Of a stretch of 64,000 nt of DNA, positions 21,597 through 32,823 are shown one piece after another. Origin of the DNA: Cannabis sativa (taxonomy: Eukaryota > Streptophyta > Magnoliopsida > Rosales > Cannabaceae); the NCBI RefSeq assembly GCF_029168945.1, contig NC_083603.1, positions 50,354,406 through 50,418,405 of the forward strand, in the 5' to 3' direction. The notes beneath the pieces are model-generated. The model did not search any database and was not told the DNA's origin. It was given only the letters and a program-made list of their open reading frames with translations. Positions within the stretch are counted from its first letter, which is position 1. Each line of letters starts with the position of its first letter. Both the position numbers and the translations under genes were made by a program.

Positions 21597-23882
21597 TGTA
21601 ACGCCCTAAATAATTAGGCACGCTACCCAAAACGATTATGAAACCCTAATCCCCTAAACGGGATTACTAATTAAAAATAGCGCAGAATTTAAACTTTTAT
21701 ATTAAACAGACTGAAAATAAACTTGTAATATATTTAAACTTTTCAAACATAGTTGGGATCCCAAAAATAATTACAAAATTATTACAAGTTCTTTCTTACT
21801 AGCCGACCTAAGCGGCAAAACAGAATACAAAAGTCAACACTGCTAGACCCATAACCCGCTTGGTCTGAAGTGGCGTGAACATGTACATTCTTCGTCTACT
21901 CCTGAAACTCATGGCTGATCAGCTATTGCCTTACCCTTTCCTGCACAGTAGAGCACCCGTGAGCCAAGCCCAGCAAGACAGTATAAATCATAACACATAT
22001 ATTATGCTTATTCACATATATGTCTGTATGGCACAGACCTGATCACTATATCAACATGCCTATTTATGTCTACGTGGCGTAGACCTATGTGTTGCGCTCA
22101 CACATCTATTTAAATCTACGTGACGTAGACCCACGTGTTGCTCTCACACGTCTAATTACATTAAGGCCTTAGAAGTGGTTCATCTCGGTTATGAGTACCG
22201 AGTCCAACCTGATTATGCCTTGAGCGCACAATCCTTAAATTTCATTTCATTTAACATGGCATGGCATTATACACATATTTCACTAGAGTAATAACCCTAG
22301 GCTAACAGACCGTTCCTATTGGGGTAATAACCCTAATCCCGGTTACTAAACATTCATGCATATCATATTCACATAAGCGCCACTGCGCATACTCTACGTG
22401 CAAACTACTATCTTACCTGTTGTCCCGCAATAGTAGAGATTCCAAATCCCCGGGTGCTCCTGACCAGGTGCCGGTAATCCTAGTCACAATACCGAGATTT
22501 ACACAAATAGGGTTAATCCCTAAATCTAACTTCCACAAAAATATAAAATTGGCATCCAAATCACATATAATCACATAGAGCTCGAAAAGAGCTTTCTAAT
22601 GGTATAAAGAACGTCCCAAACGGAGTCCCGAGTCAAAAGTTATGGCAAAACAAAAACTTAAAAAAAATAGCAATCTGCCATTATCGTGGTCGCGACCATG
22701 GTCGCGACCACTGGGTTTAAAAACCCAGAAAACTCAAATTTCAGCTTCGAAAATATGCCAAACTCACCCCCAATTCAACCCAAACATGCATATATCTCAA
22801 AATCATGAAATAGAGCTGCTAACATAACTCAGAGGATCAAAAACACATATCTCATGCATCAAATCCCATAACAAAAACCAATATTCAGATTGCATAAACA
22901 CAAAATTCATGCTTTACACAACCTATTCACAAGCTCAAGAACTTGAGTTAACAATCCTTCAAACTCAACCAATTTCCAGCCAGAACTTCCTTAAAACTAC
23001 CCAAAATAACAGCTGCTAACAACCCTAGTTTTCAATCTAAAAATCACATAAACATATAAGATGCAAACCACATAATCCAAAGCTTAATTCATCTACAAAT
23101 CATCAAAACTCATCAATTATAACCCATGCACTTAAGATCATAAATCATGGCTACACAAACATAGATTCAACCTCAATTCACAGCAGCAAAACTAACAAGG
23201 AAAGAGGTAGAAACTACCTCAAGTTCTTCACACAAGCAATTCCACAACCTTTCCCAAGATCCAAGCACAGATTACACCTCAATCTTGAAGAGATATGCAA
23301 AGAAAATGCAAATAGAGGAAAGAGGGAGAGAGATTCGGTTTGGGGCTGAGAACAAATGCAAAAATGATCTTTTCTTTACTCAATAATCTCATTGTTGCAA
23401 AATAGACTAAATGGTCAAAATGACCAAATTGCCCCTAGGGCCAATTAATCATACATACACATTTTCAAGGGCAAAAATGCCATTCCACACTCATTTAATT
23501 CCAAATAATTTCAGATTTCATATTATCAAATAAAATGCCAAATAATTCAATTCAAATTGCATTTCGGACCCGAACCCCGTTCTGTTCGAAATACCCGGTT
23601 GTGACTATACCGCGCCAACCTGTCAGAACACACCTGAAAAGACAACACAGGCATACTATATAATAATATAGTTCTATTAGGCACGTAATTAAATTAATTT
23701 CATCGTTTACCCTTCTCGGGTCATAATTACCAAAATGCCCCTGGCTCACCAACGGGGTCTTAACGTAATAAAATTCATATAATTTCACATATATTGAACT
23801 ATATAATAATATAATTCCTCAATTATACATAATTATCTAGTTAGGGTTTTGCTAATCCATTTCTTAATTCCGGGGTATTACA
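21597..23882 (-). repeat. Element A 5' LTR
   Basis: Starts TGTAACGCC and ends GGGGTATTACA, followed by the duplication GCGCC. It should hold the promoter for the minus-strand transcript. It carries a 26-bp perfect CG-rich palindrome at 22686-22711. Confidence 0.93.
22686..22711. repeat. Perfect 26-bp CG-rich palindrome in the LTR
   Basis: The half-site GTGGTCGCGACCA is followed by its exact reverse complement. The 3' LTR keeps only the 14-bp core GTGGTCGCGACCAC (15464-15477), 9 bp having been lost or gained. Just right of it CTGGGTTT and AAACCCAG form a second short hairpin. It could be a structured RNA element or simply a palindrome prone to deletion. Confidence 0.85.
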
Positions 23883-24154
23883 GCGCCAACCTATCAGAAC
23901 ACACCTGAAAAGACAACACAGGCATACTATATAATAATATAGTTCCATTAAGCACGTAATTAAATTAATTTCATTATTTTACCCTTCTCGGGTCACAATT
24001 ACTAAATGCCCATGGCTCACGAACGGGGTCTTAACATGTTAAAATTCATATTAATTCACATATATTGAACTATATATTAATATAGTTCCTCACTTTATTC
24101 ATAATTATCTAATTAGGGTTTTGCTAATCCATTTCTTAATTCTAGGGTATTACA
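23883..24154 (-). mobile_element. Gypsy element B, 3' LTR (remainder)
   Basis: Continues the LTR interrupted at 14371. It starts with the duplicated GCGCC, then AACCTATCAGAACACACCTG, and ends CTAGGGTATTACA at 24154, next to a polypurine tract (CTATAAGGAGAGGGTAAT on the minus strand). It parallels the last 270 bases of the A LTRs. Confidence 0.85.
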
Positions 24155-27100
24155 ATTACCCTCTCCTTATAGAAATTTCGTCCCGAAATTTACCTGAACA
24201 ACTCCGGATATTTCTGCTGCATATCCGTCTCGAGTTCCCAGGTTGCCTCTTCCACCTTACTGTTCCTCCACAATACTTTCACAGTGCCACTGTCTTACTT
24301 CTCAAGACTTTTTCTCTTCTATCGAGTACCTACACCGGTTGTTCCTCATATGACAAGTCTGGCTGAAGTTCCAATGCTTCATAACTTAGAACATGGGACG
24401 AGTCTGAGACATACTTCCGAAGCATTGAAATATGAAACACATCATGTACAGCTGTTAGCGCTGAGGGCATAGCCAACCCGTACGCTACTTGCCCTATCCT
24501 CTCAAGGATTTCGAAAGGTCCAATGAACCTCGGGCTAAGCTTTCCTTTCTTCCCAAAGCGTTTAATGCCTTTCATCGGAGATATTCGGAGTAATACCATG
24601 TCCCCGACCTGGAAATCAATATCCCGACACTTTGGATCAGCATAACTCTTCTGTCTACTCTGAGCCGCGAGCATTCGCGCTCTAATCTTGTCAACTGCCT
24701 CATTTGTTCTCTGAACAGCTTCAGGACCCAAGAACTTTCTTTCACCCACTTCATCCCAGTGAATGGGCGATCTACACTTTCTTCCATATAAAAGTTCATA
24801 AGGGGCCATCCCGATTGTGGCCTGGTAGCTGTTGTTATAAGAGAACTCGATCAGGGGAAGGTACTTTCCCCATGATCCCTGAAAGTCAAGCACACATGCC
24901 CGTAGCATGTCCTCTAAAATCTGAATGCTCCTCTCGGATTGCCCATCCGTCTGAGGATGAAATGTTGTGGTGAACTTTAACTGAGTACCTATAGCTCGAT
25001 GTAGACTCTCCCAGAATCTCAATGTAAACTTTGGATCTCTATCCGAAATAATGGACTTTGGGACACCATGAAGATGAACAATTTCTCTGACATATAACTC
25101 AGCATACTAGTCAATGGAGAAATTCGTCCGAACAGGTAAAAAGTGAGCTGACTTTGTAAACCTATCCACTACGACCCACACAGAGTCAAACTGTCCCGTG
25201 GTTCTAGGCATACCTACCACGAAGTCCATAGCAATGTCCTCCCATTTCCACTCTGGTAAGTTCAGTGGCTGCAGCAACCCTGCCAGTTGCTGATGTTCAG
25301 CCTTAACTTGTTGACAAGTAAGGTACTTTGCAACATACTCAGCAATGTCGTTCTTCATACCTGGCCACCAAAACATGACTTTCAGGTCTTTATACATCTT
25401 CAATGACCCTGGATGAACTGAATAAGGAGTCGTATGAGACTCATTCATGATCTATTTCTTGATGCTCTCATCCATAGGCACACAAACTCGATTCCCGAAT
25501 CTTAACATTCCCGTTTTATCCATTGAGAAATCACTAGCCTTCCCAGCCGAAACCCTAGCTCGAGTTTTTACTAATTCTTGATCTTGCATTTGTACTTCTT
25601 TGATTCGCTCTAAAAGAGTGGATTGGAGGGTAATATTAGCCAACGACCCCACAACTAACTCAATTTTAGCTCGAGTCATCTCATTTGCTAGTTGTTGAGA
25701 GATTCGCTTCACAATGCTCAACCGACTCTGATCTTTTCTACTCAAGGCATCAGCAACTACATTGGCCGTACCAGGATGATAAAGGATCTCACAGTCATAA
25801 TTCTTCACCAACTCTAGCCAACGTCTCTGTCTCATATTCAAGTCCTTCTAGGTAAAGAAATATTTCAGACTCTTGTGATTAGTGTATATCTCACATTTCT
25901 CCCCATATAGATAGTGCCACCAAATCTTTAGAGCAAATACCACTGCTACGAGTTCTAGATCGTGAGTAGGGTACCTCTATTCGTACACCTTTAACTGTCG
26001 AGAAGCATAAGCTATTACCTTTCCGGTTTGCATAAGCACACATCCAAGACCCTATCTCGAGGCATCACAATACACCACAAACTTTTCCTTATCTGAAGGA
26101 AGAGTTAGTACTGGAGCGGTAATCAAGCATTGCTTTAACTTCAGGAAACTTTTCTCACACCGATAAGTCCAAACAAACTTCTGGTTCTTTCGAGTCAGCT
26201 CCGTTAAGGGTACAACAATCTTTGAAAAACCCTTAACGAATCGACGGTAATAACCAGCTAAACCCAGAAAACTTCTGACCTCCGTAGCTGATTTCGGTGT
26301 TGGCCAATCCCGAACAGTTTCAATTTTGGCCGGATCCACCATGATCCCATCTTTATCCACTATGTGCCCCAAAAATGAGACACGCGATAACCAGAATTCA
26401 CACTTTTTGAATTTAGCATAGAGCTTATGATCTCGTAACCGTTGCAAAACCGCTCTGAGATGCAACTCATGCTCTTCTTCTGACTCAGAATACACCAAAA
26501 TGTCATCAATAAACACAATGACGCACCTATCCAGGTAGTCTTTGAACACCTGATTCATTAAATCCATGAATGCCGCCGGGGCATTAGTGAGTCCAAAAGA
26601 CATCACAAGAAATTCATCGTGTCCATATCTAGTACGAAACACAGTTTTCAAGATATCTTCCTCTCGAATTCTCAGCTGATGATATCCTGAGCGAAGATCG
26701 ATCTTGGAAAAGACCGTCTTCCCCTTCAGTTGATCAAACAGATCATCTATTCGAGGTAAAGGATACTTGTTCTTGATGGTGAGCTTGTTCAACTCCCGGT
26801 AATCAATACACATTCGCACGATTCCGTCTTTCTTCTTCACAAACAATATCGGAGCACCCCAAGGTGAGTAGCTTGGTCTGATGAATCCCAGATTCAATAA
26901 CTCTTGCAGTTGTATCTTCAATTCTTTCAGTTCTGCTAGAGCCATTCAGTACGGTGCTTTAGATACTGGATCCACTCCCAAAACTAATTCAATAACAAAT
27001 TCAATCTCCCAGGTAGGTGGCAATCCCGATAAGTCTTCAGGAAAGACATCAAGGAACTCGCATACCAATCTTGTATTCTCAGGCCTTGATGTCACAGGTT

Positions 27101-27446
27101 GGCTGGTATCCACTGCAGTGACTATGAACCCAAGACAACCTCTGCTCATCAGGTCCTTAGCTTTCAACAGTGTTATTCCTGGTATGCGTGTACCTTGAAT
27201 CTTACCCACTAACACCGTTGGTTTAGCACTATCGGGCTCAAACACCACCATCTTCCGTTTACAGTCAATCGTCACTCCATATTTAGACAGAAAATCCATT
27301 CCCAGGATTATGTCAAAATCAGAAAGTTGTAACTCAATTAGATTGGCGGTCAACTCACAACCGTCAATCCAAAAAGACAAGGGCCGAATCCACCTAGTGG
27401 TAACTATAAGGTCTCCCGATGGTAACAGGGTTCTAAACTCCGAAGC
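24155..27446 (-). pseudogene. Element B pol remnant (protease to integrase)
   Basis: Diverged copy of the A polyprotein, read right to left. The C-terminal half of the protease/linker ([28 protein letters not shown]) runs 27446-26946. Reverse transcriptase follows with [18 protein letters not shown] and [10 protein letters not shown] (26945-26052), then RNase H with breaks (about 26050-25850), integrase pieces (25448-25107 and 25022-24330) and a chromodomain-like end. Stops and frameshifts occur at several joints (for example near 26945, 26050, 25450 and 25110). Gag, the zinc knuckle, the protease active site, the primer site and the 5' LTR are missing: the sequence jumps at 27446 to an LTR fragment. 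Confidence 0.9.
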
Positions 27447-27512
27447 ATAAATAAATCCCAATTAATTTCATTCCGTTTAGTGAATATTTTATAAATGTGA
27501 AATCAGGCACGC
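27447..27512 (-). mobile_element. Rearranged LTR fragment at the B/Cassandra junction
   Basis: GCATAAATAAATCCCAATTA here matches the B LTR at about 14242-14265, although it directly follows protease coding sequence. An internal deletion therefore joined the B interior to an LTR stretch. The rest, up to GCTTACA, is not identified. The Cassandra sequence starts at about 27513. Confidence 0.5.
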
Positions 27513-27668
27513 TTACAAATGGTATCACTCGGGTCCAGTAACGTGTGCATGTAACCATGTGGGGTAATAAATTGGTTAGGATGCAATTGTGTTGGATGTG
27601 ATCATCTGGAAGGTACCGGCCACCTTTAAGGGGATGAGGACGTCGGACCCCGTAAGGGGGGGTGATTT

Positions 27669-28090
27669 TGACAGTCATTAGTCTTGTGATCCGTAAGGAG
27701 AAATACCAGGTAAGTTGTCCAATCCCACATCGCCTTGGGAAGGTCAAGTGGGATGATTCAGAGACTATGTAGGTATGGGACTACACAGTTGAAGAGAGCT
27801 TAAATGGATTGATTGGTACTACCTATGTCAACAAGGTGCATCTTGTTTTTTGGTAGCCCATCACGAAAGAACTCCATGGTTAAGCGTGCTTGACTTGGGG
27901 CAATTTCAGGATGGGTGACCTCCTGTCCCAGGAAGCGTGCGAGTGAGGACAAAGCACGCTGAAAACACTCGTGTTGGTCTGTAGGGTCATTCATCAATCC
28001 AGGCAGCAGCCAGAGTGGTGTACTCGTATATAAGAGCCATCATTCCGTGGGTGTAAGGACCCAATGGAGGCTTGAAGCGGGTATGTTACA
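27669..28090 (+). repeat. Cassandra LTR (first full copy)
   Basis: 422 bp, TGACAGTCATTAG to GTATGTTACA. The 5S-like part lies at about 27828-27985 and includes TTAAGCGTGCTTG (box A/IE region) and AGGATGGGTGACCTCCTG (box C region, 27908-27925). It is followed at 28093 by the primer site TGGTATCAGAGCC. Confidence 0.88.
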
Positions 28091-28092
28091 AA

Positions 28093-28105
28093 TGGTATCA
28101 GAGCC
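28093..28105 (+). other. Cassandra primer-binding site
   Basis: TGGTATCAGAGCC, complementary to initiator tRNA-Met, two bases after the LTR. The upstream interior has a decayed version, TGGTATCAC at 27520. Confidence 0.85.
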
Positions 28106-28163
28106 TTGACCCAGCTGGAAGTGTGGTCGACAAGGACGTCGGACCCCGTAAGGGGGGTGATTG

Positions 28164-28594
28164 TGACAGTCAGTAGTCTCATGATCCATAAGGGGAAACA
28201 ACGGGTAAGTTGTGCAATCCCACATCGCCTGGGGAAGGTCAACTGTGATGATTGTGAGGCTGTGTAGGTATGGGACTGCACAGTTGAAGAGAGCTTAAAT
28301 GGATTGATTGGTACTACCTATATCAACAAGGTGCATCTTGTATTTCGGTAGCCCATCACGAAAGAACTCCACAGTTAAGCGTGCTTGACCTGGGGCAATT
28401 TTAGGATGGGTAACCTCTTGGGAAGTTTTCTTAGGAAGCGTGCGAGTGAGGACAAAGCACGCTGAAAATACTCGTGTTGGTCTGTAGGGTCAGTCATCAG
28501 TTCATGAAGCAGCCGGAGTGACGTACTCGTGTATAAGAGCCATTCATTCCGTGGGTGTAAGGAGCCAATGGAGGCTTAAAGCGGGGACGTTACA
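28164..28594 (+). repeat. Cassandra LTR (second full copy)
   Basis: 431 bp, TGACAGTCAGTAG to GGACGTTACA. The 5S-like part spans about 28327-28487 and reads AACTCCACAGTTAAGCGTGC, then AGGATGGGTAACCTCTTGGG, closer to genuine 5S around CTTGGGAAGT than the first copy. It is degenerate and contains inserted bases, so it is not a working 5S gene. Confidence 0.88.
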
Positions 28595-29778
28595 CAAAGA
28601 GTATCCCTTTTCAATCATTTGGCCTATACTAAGTAGGTTTTGATCGATGTTGGGTACCAAGGGTACATCATTGATGTATCTCTTACCTTTTTTAGTGTCA
28701 TTGGTAATGGTGCCTTTCTCGACTGCTTCCATGAAGTCACCATTACTGATTTTGAATTTAGTCTTAGATCTATCAAGACTACAAAAGATGCTTGAATTCT
28801 TTCTCATGTGGTTACTGCAACCACAGTCAAGATACCAAGTATCTTTTCCTTCTTCTGTTGTAGATTGTCAGACATAGAAGAGATTACTTTCATCATTTTT
28901 TCTTTAGCAAAATTAGCTTGATGGGATTTCTTTAAACGATAAGTTTTCTCAGTGTGGCCAATTTTTTTACAATTTTGGCATTGTGGTTTATCTTTAAACC
29001 AGCAGTCTTTCTCAAAGTGACTTTTTCTTTTACAAATGCCACATGGAGGATACTTGTCGTTATTTTCTTTTTGTTTTTCTTATGTCTTTTTCCCTCCAGC
29101 TTTTGGTTTTTGAGACCGCGGATTGATTTTAGACTGAAAGGTATTTTCAGCTTCACTTTCTTTATGCCTTTCTCGTCTACTTTCATGTGCTTCAAGAGAG
29201 CCCATAAGTTCAGTAGGTGATAGAGTTTCTAAATCTTTAGTTTTCTCTATCGTATAAACCATTGAATCATATTTTTCTGTACAAGAAATTAGTATCTTTT
29301 GTACTATATTCTTGTCTGAAATTATTTCTCCATAGGCTCCCATTTGATTTACTATTTCTTTAATTCTAGAATAGTAATCTTTTGCAGTCTCATTATCCTT
29401 CATTTTAAGATTCTCAAAATCTCTTCTAAGCTTTTGTAGTCTAATTGTGTGTACCTTAACTGTTCCTTAAAACTCCTCCTGCAGCGTGTCCCATGCTTCT
29501 TTTGTCGTTGCTCCGCCCATAATTCGTGAAAAAAGAATGTCTACTATATTGCTGCAAGAAGTATAATGCATGAGAATCTTTTGTTGATTATCCTTTAGTG
29601 CCTTCTTTTGATCTTTCGAAAGAGATGTAATATCTTTCGGAATAGTGATTCCTTCTTTAATAATTTTTTATAGACTTTGTGATTGAAAATAGGTCCTTAT
29701 TTTGATGGACCAAAAATCATAGTTTTCTTCGTTAAAAATTGGAAGAGGTAGAGAAGAGTGATTGGACTCCAAACTCAT
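28595..29778 (-). pseudogene. Copia gag and start of protease region (interrupted)
   Basis: Continues the polyprotein cut at 12535. Read right to left from the ATG at 29778: MSLESNHSSLPLPIFN, then NYDFW, a gag of the UBN2 type with KDYYSRIKEIVNQM, a zinc-knuckle-like region (about 29000-28950), and the stretch before the integrase (NGDFMEAVEKGTI, NIDQNLLSIGQMIEKGYSL). It stops exactly where the left part (KEACNKGTIYDK-like) would follow, so B and Cassandra lie between two halves of one gene. It carries a stop after FQSQSL and frameshifts near 29080 and 28930. Confidence 0.85.
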
Positions 29779-30771
29779 GTTGATGAGTGGAAAAGATTAC
29801 GCTTAGTTTTTATTCTCTATCTCCCTCTATCGTACCTTGACATTATCATACTTCACAGTGAACATTTGGACAAGATCAGGCATGAATATCCTAATGGTAA
29901 TCACGATGTCTTGCATAGGCAAACTTTCCGTCCGTGGTTTCATAAGAAGATATAATGACAAAATTGTAAAGTTTTAATTCAACCATTTATATTCCTCTCA
30001 TATTAATACATTTTATGTATTTAGATATATGAGTTGCAGAAGCTTGGAACTTTACAAAATGGTGATGAGTTACTCGCTCTAGCTTCTGGGTCCGATTACT
30101 TAGCAACATTTTACGAAGGTTGTGTAGTGAATGGTGTTCGGTTTATTGCGTTGAAGCGAGACCAAAAGCAGAAGACACAAAATAGTGGTGTTACTGTTGC
30201 TGGAACTGAAGGGTTTAATTACTACGACACACTTGAAGATGTAATCACTATATCTTATACTGGTGCATATACAGTGACATTGTTTGAATGTAAATGGTAT
30301 AACACTAATCCATTAAGAAAGAAGACAATCACTGAAAATAATATAACCAGTATAAATACTCGTGGATATTGGTATCAAGATGAACCATACATCCTTGCTA
30401 ACCAAGCGAAGCAAGTTTTCTATCTTGAAGATCCACTCAGAGGTCGGAATTGGAAGGTTGTTGAAGATATTAGCCATCGACAAATTTGGGACATTAATGA
30501 CAATGAAGATGAGACTGATGTTGATGTTGTTAGTGATTCTAACTCTTCCAATTTTGTGTTGACTGTTGATCATGGAGAGTTAATTATGCAATCGAATGAA
30601 CCTCTAGTAATTGTTGAATCATCCGATCAGTTAGTGGATTCTGAGATAGAGAATAATGAACTTGATGAAAATTATGTTGCTGAAGAAGTAGATGATTTAC
30701 TAGTTGAACATGTGGAGGATGAAAATGTAAACTTGGTGAATGATGGAAATGATAGTGATTCGTCAGTGTAA
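29779..30771 (+). pseudogene. CACTA TNP2 transposase C-terminus with DUF4216
   Basis: The first block (to about 29949) reads HSEHLDKIRHEYPNGNHDV and RPWFHKK, the conserved end of the TNP2 core. The second starts at 30025 (IYELQKLGTLQNGDELLALA) and contains the DUF4216 region (GVRFIALKRDQKQKTQNSG, then VTLFECKWYN), ending in an acidic tail at 30771. The intron between them has a normal TTTAG acceptor (30024), but the donor position reads AT instead of GT (29950-29951), so splicing is probably lost. The N-terminal transposase catalytic part is missing. It cannot make a working transposase. Confidence 0.85.
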
Positions 30772-30920
30772 CTTTTATTTTGCAAATATTTGTTACTAAA
30801 ACTTTTTACAATTAAATGACTTTTTAATTTCTTTCGCATTAACATTTGTGTGAACTTTCAATTATGTGTTTCACATTTTGTGAATTCTTACATTTTTTTC
30901 CGTCTTCAAAGTAAAGTACA

Positions 30921-32823
30921 ATGTCAGCTACGTTAGCGACATACCATGGTGGGGATGGTGATGGCAGGGATCCCCCTGATCCTTCTAGGGTACCGTCGTC
31001 CTGCGAATCAGGTTTTCATATTTTTTCAGATCTAACATTGTTCTGAATATAAATAGTGAATGTATGATTTACTAATAATAATAATTTTCTCTCGAATAAA
31101 TATAGTTCCACCTCCGGTCAAAAAGGGTCGTGGGGTTGCAGCAAACGCTAACCTCGAAAAAAAAAGGAGAGAAGCTGGTAAGCCCTTACCGGTGGAGGTA
31201 GATCTTGAAACTGGTAAAGTTGTTGGCACTGAAGCAAGCAATTATGTTCGATTTCTTGGCCAACAAGTAAGCATGTTGTGCCCGGGTCGTCATCTAAATT
31301 TTTTTGATGTACCCCAACAATATAAGGATCAAGTGCTCAATCGAATAAGAGTGACTGATTTTTAATTATTAATGGCTGTAATAATTTTATGTCCTCATTT
31401 GTAAATTAATATAATTTTAAATTATTTTATTACACAGTACTATTTTGATATCGATGGGAATCCCCACCGAGACCTACTTATGGGGACTTTATATTCGGTG
31501 ATGACGGAGCGGTATAGTGAGCGAAAGACACTCAGACACAAGCATTTTAAACAACATTACAAAAAACCAGAAGATTAGGAGACAATTCTCAAATTCCCCC
31601 CTGACTACTTGAATACCGAGACTTGGAACCAGTTTGCGAATTGTTCGTTAGCGAGGCATTTTTGAATCGTTCAACTTAAAATAAATCGAATCGGCAACTA
31701 ATGAAATATCCAACAACGCAAGGCACAAAATCGTTGGCTTCCATACGCCACGGAATGGTATGTATTAATTCTTTAAGTGTTAATAATGTTTTTCTCTTAT
31801 AATAAACTAATTTAATTGTCTATGTTCGTATAGGGGGGTCCTCCTGGAGAGCATGTAGTTGAAGCATGGAAGGAGATCCATGTGAAAAAGCCGTCTGGCA
31901 CTTTCGTTAATGAATTAGCTGCAAAAGATTATGTAAGTGAATAAAATGATTTATTATTAAAATTTATATTTTATATTAATTATATATTCTAATAATTTTG
32001 ATTTAAATAGGAGGAACTGATCAAGGAGCTTGATAGGAAAAGACTTGAACGGCAATCCCAGAGCGATACTGGTACTGAATCTGAATCTGATATTGGTTAT
32101 CAGTTTGACGTTTTGGAAACAGTTCTAGGCCAAAGATCTGACTATCAAAGAGGCGTGGGTAAAAGGCTCAAGGGCAAAGGAAAGAAACCAATCCCTCAAA
32201 CTCAATCGACGGTGCCTCCCCCACCAACTACTGAAATGATGAGCACTGTGGCAGAAATATTCTCAGCTATGCGTGCCACTTGGGGGGGTAATTTGACGCC
32301 TGAACAACATGCTCATATATTTAACCCACGCTTTGAGAATTTTATTCAAACGTATAGTCAGTCGCAGTCGCCTGGTGGTTCGTCTTCTCAGAGTTATGTC
32401 GCTCCTCCGGAACAGCAACAACAACCTCCTCAACCACAACAGTCGTTTTCGCAACAACAGTTCCAAAGTTTGTCACAGCAGCAATTTGAAAATTTTTTGC
32501 AGCAGCAACCCCAATCTTTTCCTCAGCAGCAACAACAGTCTGCTCCGCCATTGGGAAATCAGTTCTTATACCGAACACCATCAGAGTCTCCTCCGCTCGG
32601 CTCAAACTTTGTTGATTTTGGATTATTTGGGAGTTCATCGCAGGAGAACAAATTTTATTCAACTCCCATTTTCAACCAAGATGAGCTCGGTAATTTAACG
32701 CTGGGTTTATCATCAGACCAAGCATATGTGCCTTCTCCGCCACGGGCTTCGAGGACTCGTAACGAAAATAATCCGGATCAAGACTTTATAATTGGAGACC
32801 TGAATGAAGATGTTAATGAATAA
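30921..32823 (+). pseudogene. CACTA second gene, plant transposase-24-like (TNPA-like)
   Basis: Probable exons: 30921-31011 (MSATLATYHGGDGDGRD), 31106 to about 31365 (VPPPVKKGRGVAANANLEKK, MLCPGRHLNFFDVP), about 31439-31680 (YFDIDGNPHRDLLMGTLYS), about 31833-31932 (GPPGEHVVEAWKEIHVKKPS), and 32011-32823. The last encodes EELIKELDRKRLER, then a Gln/Pro-rich C-terminus (about 120 residues with many Gln runs) ending at TAA 32823. The arrangement fits the Transposase_24 family, whose TNPA-like products bind subterminal repeats. A stop (TAG near 31576) and others around 31664 break exon 3, and the donor after exon 2 is not visible. The gene looks decayed, but the last exon is still open. Confidence 0.78.

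Larger units (their letters stand above)
14372..23882 (-). mobile_element. Ty3/gypsy retrotransposon A (Tekay/Del-like), near intact
   Basis: The complete structure, on the minus strand, is: 5' LTR 21597-23882, tRNA-Met primer site 21579-21593, single gag-pol frame 21266-16677, polypurine tract 16642-16655, 3' LTR 14372-16641, and target duplication GCGCC. Total 9511 bp. The LTRs (2270 and 2286 bp) differ by only scattered substitutions and two short indels, so insertion is recent. The C-terminal chromodomain-like segment and the RT/integrase style fit the Tekay/Del chromovirus clade. It sits in the LTR of a relative, B. One nonsense codon interrupts the polyprotein. Confidence 0.93.
27513..28594 (+). 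mobile_element. Cassandra-type TRIM, tandem array with 5S-derived LTRs
   Basis: Cassandra elements are small non-coding LTR retrotransposons whose LTRs contain 5S rRNA sequence. The order here is: end of an LTR (TTACA at 27513-27517), interior 27518-27668, LTR 27669-28090, interior 28091-28163, LTR 28164-28594. Each interior begins (A)ATGGTATCA, the tRNA-Met primer site, and ends with a purine run (AAGGGGGGTGAT). Each LTR runs TGACAGTCA to GTTACA. With three LTR ends and two interiors it is a tandem, not a single element. No ORF of its own: enzymes must come from other elements. Confidence 0.88.

Noticed and set aside
27828..28487. Two 5S rRNA-like stretches as genuine rRNA genes
   Set aside because: Both are degenerate, have inserted bases and lie inside LTRs with primer sites and polypurine tracts; they are Cassandra parts.
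29950..30024. U12-type AT-AC intron
   Set aside because: The 3' end is AG and the donor lacks the U12 consensus ATATCCTT; a mutated GT donor is more likely.
32263..32662. Minus and alternative + frames over the Gln-rich exon
   Set aside because: CAG/CAA repeats keep several frames open; only the frame ending at 32823 continues the upstream transposase-24-like sequence.
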